Translations under genes and position numbers: made by a program | Shown here: positions 61,396-64,000 of the stretch, one piece after another | Position numbering within the stretch: the stretch's first letter is position 1 | How the letters are laid out: each line of letters starts with the position of its first letter | Notes under the pieces: model-generated | Database searches by the model: none | What the model saw: only the letters and a program-made list of their open reading frames with translations | Told to the model about the DNA's origin: nothing | From: Candidatus Eiseniibacteriota bacterium | GTDB taxonomy: Bacteria; Eisenbacteria; RBG-16-71-46 | NCBI GenBank assembly: GCA_016710095.1 | Contig: JADJLL010000002.1 | Coordinates: 156,763-220,762 of the forward strand | Direction of reading: 5' to 3' | DNA length: 64,000 nucleotides

Positions 61396-61689
61396 ATGAT
61401 CCGTTCACTGTTCGGAAATGGAAGCGTGACCTCGATGCTGCGGGGAGGGCTCGAAGAGACCTCCGCGACGCACCGTGCGATCGCACAGCGTGTGGCGAAC
61501 GTGCTCGGCACCAGTACGAGCACCGACTTCGCCAGCGCTCTGCAGGCGCGTACCGCCCAGGGCAAGCTCGATGCCGCGGATCTCGAACGCGACATGGCCT
61601 CGCTCGCGGACACGCAGCTGCGTTACGAAGCGGACGCCAAACTGCTGCAGGCGGCGTATCAGCGCCTGCGCACCGCGATGAGGGGCTGA
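61396..61689 (+). CDS. flgB: Short flagellar rod protein FlgB
   Basis: 97 residues, against about 130 in the family. The N-terminal rod helix AIAQRVANVLGTSTSTDFASAL stands for the usual ENIANADTPGYKA, and the C-terminal half LERDMASLADTQLRYEADAKLLQAAYQRLRTAMRG is a standard FlgB end. The middle loop is much reduced and the usual Asn-rich motif has changed. Assigned mainly because flgC, fliE and fliF follow in the normal order. The TGA overlaps the flgC ATG. Confidence 0.72.
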   Translation: MIRSLFGNGSVTSMLRGGLEETSATHRAIAQRVANVLGTSTSTDFASALQARTAQGKLDAADLERDMASLADTQLRYEADAKLLQAAYQRLRTAMRG

Positions 61690-62117
61690 TGGCGAGTCCG
61701 GTCTCGCGGTTCCCGCAGTGGCCGCGGCCCGTGCGGCAGCTCATGCCCGGTCTGGGCACGAGCGCCGACGGCATGTCGGTCCAGCAGCGCTTCATGGAGG
61801 TGATCGCGCGCAATCTCGCGAACGCCGAAGTGACGCGCACGCCCGAAGGCGGCGCCTACAAGCGCGAAGTCGCGCAGATGGCGACGGACCCGGCGACGGG
61901 GCAGCCCACGCTGCAGGTCGCGCAGGACCCGAACCGCGGCCGCATGGTCTACGACCCCGCGCACCCGGACGCGAACGCGCAGGGCTTCGTCGAGTACCCG
62001 AACGTCGACGTCAACACCGAACTCGTGGATCTCATGATCGTGCGCCGCGTGCACGAGGCCAACGTCACCGTGTTCCAGGCCGCCAAGGCGATGATGCGCC
62101 GGGCGCTGGACATCTAG
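61689..62117 (+). CDS. flgC: Flagellar basal-body rod protein FlgC
   Basis: 142 residues. MEVIARNLANAEVTRTPEGGAYKREV is the rod motif. HPDANAQGFVEYPNVDVNTELVDLMIVRRVHEANVTVFQAAKAMMRRALDI is the conserved FlgC C-terminus. It builds the proximal rod. The start overlaps the flgB stop by 1 nt. An orphan gene lies between it and fliE. Confidence 0.93.
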   Translation: MASPVSRFPQWPRPVRQLMPGLGTSADGMSVQQRFMEVIARNLANAEVTRTPEGGAYKREVAQMATDPATGQPTLQVAQDPNRGRMVYDPAHPDANAQGFVEYPNVDVNTELVDLMIVRRVHEANVTVFQAAKAMMRRALDI

Positions 62118-62136
62118 TGCGAAAGGAATCGAACAG

Positions 62137-62439
62137 ATGAGCATCCAGGGCCCGTCTTCCTCTCCGTTCCGCCTGCCCGGTGGCGCCTACCCGGCGCGCC
62201 CGGCGGCGCCGGCCGCCGGCTCGCGCGCCGCGAAGGACGCGGAAGCCACCGCGGCGAGTCCCGCCGCGAACTCGGCCGCCGCGGCTTCGGAGCCGACGCT
62301 CTGGGACCTGCTCACCGCCGAGGAGCGCGACTTCTTCCAGCAGGCCGCCGCGCTCGGCTCGATCACTTACCGCCCGTCGCGTGCCGCGGCGGCGATCCCG
62401 GCCGCGCCCACGGGGCAGCGGCTCGACGTGAGGGGCTGA
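62137..62439 (+). CDS. Orphan 100-residue protein between flgC and fliE
   Basis: Not recognised. The first 55 residues are Ala/Pro-rich and probably disordered. The last 45 contain LWDLLTAEERDFFQQAAALGSITYRPSR, a short helical block that reads like a protein-binding motif. GAAAGGA precedes the ATG, and the gene is spaced 19 nt from flgC and 3 nt from fliE, so it is a real operon member. It might be a small secreted or export-linked flagellar factor. Confidence 0.6.
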   Translation: MSIQGPSSSPFRLPGGAYPARPAAPAAGSRAAKDAEATAASPAANSAAAASEPTLWDLLTAEERDFFQQAAALGSITYRPSRAAAAIPAAPTGQRLDVRG

Positions 62440-62442
62440 GCC

Positions 62443-62763
62443 ATGGCGATCGACGGAATCGGCCGCGGTCTTCCGGGCGGTGTGGGTGCCGCCTTCTCGG
62501 GTTCTCTCGAGCGTCCCGAAATGCCGGGCGCGGTGAGCAGCCCGGGCGGCTCTTTCGCCGACGTCTTCCGCAAGTCCATCAACGACACCTCCGGCATGCA
62601 GGACAACGCCAAGGACATGATCCAGGCGTTCCTGCGCGGTGAGCCGGTGGAGCTGCACCAGGTCATGGCGGCGAGTGAAGAAGCCGCCATCTCGCTCGAA
62701 CTCCTCGTCGAGGTGCGCAACAAGCTCACCGAGGCGTATCGCACCGTGATGAACATCCAGTAA
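62443..62763 (+). CDS. fliE: Flagellar hook-basal body protein FliE
   Basis: 106 residues. GGSFADVFRKSINDTSGMQDNAKDMIQAFLRGEPVELHQVMAASEEAAISLELLVEVRNKLTEAYRTVMNIQ is typical FliE in its last 75 residues (short pieces: EPVELHQVM, EVRNKLTEAY). It joins the MS ring and the rod. The operon order flgB-flgC-x-fliE-fliF is the common one. Confidence 0.93.
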   Translation: MAIDGIGRGLPGGVGAAFSGSLERPEMPGAVSSPGGSFADVFRKSINDTSGMQDNAKDMIQAFLRGEPVELHQVMAASEEAAISLELLVEVRNKLTEAYRTVMNIQ

Positions 62764-62776
62764 CCACCAGGACCCC

Positions 62777-64000
62777 ATGGCCGACTCCGCGCTTCCCATC
62801 GTCGACACCGTCCGAGGCGTGGACAGCTCCCGCCGCTTCCTCGTGGCGGGCCTGCTCGTCGCGCTCATTGTAGGCATCGGCTTCGTGGGCCGTTGGGCCT
62901 CGACGCCGACCTACGTGACGCTCTTCCACGACATGGATCTCAAGGAGTCGGGTGAGGTCGGCGACGCGCTCGCCAAGGCGAACATCGCGTACAAGCTCGG
63001 CGCGAGCGGCACCGAAGTGCAGGTGCCGACCGCCGAAGTGGCGCGCGCCCGCGTCGCGCTCGCGAAGTCCGGACTGCCGGCGAACGGCCGCCCGGGCCTC
63101 GAGCTGTTCGACAAGCCGTCCTGGGGCATGACCGACTTCACGCAGCGCGTGACGTACCAGCGCGCGCTCGAAGGCGAACTCTCGCGCACGATCGGCCAGC
63201 TGCAGGGCGTCGAGCGGGCCGAGGTGCACCTGCTGCTGCCGAACGTCAGCTCGGTCCGCCGCCAGGACCGACAGACCGGCGCGTCCGTCGTGCTCACGCT
63301 CAAGGGCGGCACGCCGCTGGCGCCCGAAGCCGTGCAGGGCATCACGTACGTCGTCAGCAACTCGGTCGAGGGACTGTCCGCGGACAACGTCGCCGTGATG
63401 GACAACGCCGGGCCGCGTGCTGTCGCTGCCCAGCTCGGGCGCGGGCGGCGCGGCCCTGACCGGCCGCCAGCTCGAAGTGCTCGCGGCATCGAGGGCAACG
63501 TCGTCGGCAAGATCCAGGACCTGGTCGGCACCGTCGTCGGCGTCGGCCGCGTCCGCGCGCAGGTCACCGCGCAGGTCAGCTTCGATCAGGTGGACGCGAC
63601 GACCGAGACGTTCAATCCCGACGGTCAGGTGCTGCAGACCGAGCAGCGCAGCGAAGGCGGTCCCGCCGACGCCGGCACGCCGCAGACCATCGTGAGCAAC
63701 CAGTACCAGAACTCGCGCCGGCTCGAGAAGAGCACGAGCCTCGCCGGCCGCCTCACGCGCATGACGGTCGCCGTGCTGGTGGACGAGAAGTCGATGCGCG
63801 CGGGCGAGAAGGAAAAGCAGCTCGCGGACATCGAAGCCATGGTGCGCAACGCGGTCGGCGTGGACAGCACGCGTGGCGACCGCCTCACCGTGCTCGCGGT
63901 GCCGTTCGAACCCGTGCAGGTCGAAGCGGGCGACAAGGCCGCCAAGCCGAAGATCGATCCCGTCGCGGTCGCCGAACGCGTGAGCCATCCGCTCGTCGGC
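62777..64000 (+). CDS. fliF: Flagellar MS-ring protein FliF, partial, with compensating indels
   Basis: The first 408 codons before the window edge. A membrane helix at about 20-42, then ring-building motifs: YVTLFHDMDLKESGEVGDAL, LPANGRPGLELFDKPSWGMTDFTQRVTYQRALEGELSRTI and VERAEVHLLLP. An extra G at 63410-63412 and a missing base at about 63487 leave about 26 codons out of phase. The hidden frame reads RVLSLPSSGAGGAALTGRQLEVLAA. No stop arises, so the written frame still runs through, but with a wrong segment. The cytoplasmic C-terminus is beyond the window. Confidence 0.93.
   Translation, partial: MADSALPIVDTVRGVDSSRRFLVAGLLVALIVGIGFVGRWASTPTYVTLFHDMDLKESGEVGDALAKANIAYKLGASGTEVQVPTAEVARARVALAKSGLPANGRPGLELFDKPSWGMTDFTQRVTYQRALEGELSRTIGQLQGVERAEVHLLLPNVSSVRRQDRQTGASVVLTLKGGTPLAPEAVQGITYVVSNSVEGLSADNVAVMDNAGPRAVAAQLGRGRRGPDRPPARSARGIEGNVVGKIQDLVGTVVGVGRVRAQVTAQVSFDQVDATTETFNPDGQVLQTEQRSEGGPADAGTPQTIVSNQYQNSRRLEKSTSLAGRLTRMTVAVLVDEKSMRAGEKEKQLADIEAMVRNAVGVDSTRGDRLTVLAVPFEPVQVEAGDKAAKPKIDPVAVAERVSHPLVG

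Overview
The window is very GC-rich bacterial DNA packed with short-spaced or overlapping genes. It comes from a motile bacterium with flagella, twitching-type pilus retraction ATPases and a large exopolysaccharide locus. The organism cannot be named from this sequence. Three features fit an uncultured high-GC lineage near the FCB or Gemmatimonadota/Eisenbacteria groups: a secreted glycosidase ending in a FlgD-like/T9SS-like C-terminal domain, a DUF4301 protein and a GlmU-like NTP_transf_4 protein. The flagellins with FlbT and FlaF resemble the alphaproteobacterial type. The taxonomic reading is inference.

Layout. 1-4331 (minus): a partial duplicate of a glycosyltransferase start, a 166-nt pure G/C tract, an O-antigen ligase, a GT2 transferase and a GT-C-like membrane protein. 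4443-30318 (plus): a polysaccharide locus with GT2, epimerase, methyltransferase, AlgI-like MBOAT and AlgJ-like proteins, a priming sugar transferase, a GT39-like protein, AlgD-type dehydrogenase, a run of GT4/GT2 enzymes, ManC, a SPOR lipoprotein, a GlmU-like protein, GalT, GlgA and a GT87-like protein. A sub-cluster at 26938-30318 lies behind a sigma-54-type promoter. 30319-31538: an insertion sequence with 24-bp inverted repeats. 31542-35158: two TPR-plus-GT9-like paralogues around a methyltransferase. 35321-39464: housekeeping genes (lysC, tRNA-Gly, folE, a thioredoxin-reductase-like flavoprotein) and an unknown membrane protein. 39600-41702: a partner-switching module (STAS, RsbW-like kinase, REC-PP2C phosphatase). 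41881-46602: DUF4301, a secreted GH13 enzyme and MsrB. 46760-52600 (minus): one operon of FHA protein, HEAT-repeat/Ser-Thr kinase, two PilT ATPases and an HD-GYP protein. 53014-64000: chemoreceptor, CheY, FlgM-like, FlaF, FlbT, two flagellins, FlgL, a sigma-54 activator and a flgB-flgC-orphan-fliE-fliF operon that runs off the window.

Regulation. A repeated motif, CTCAAG, 15-17 nt, then CCGATAA or a variant, lies in front of both flagellins, flgL, flgM, the STAS gene, the unknown membrane protein and the FHA-kinase-PilT operon. It matches the flagellar sigma-28 (FliA) promoter class and would tie pilus retraction and partner switching to flagellar assembly. Two sigma-54-type promoters (GG-N10-GC spacing) precede the 26938 sugar cluster and flgB, and a sigma-54 activator gene is present.

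Data quality. At least nine conserved genes carry one- or two-base indels that break the frame although both halves stay homologous to the family. One cheY gene has lost about 49 nt. With the pure G/C tract, this points mainly to sequencing or assembly error. Coordinates for those genes are given for the full two-frame locus.
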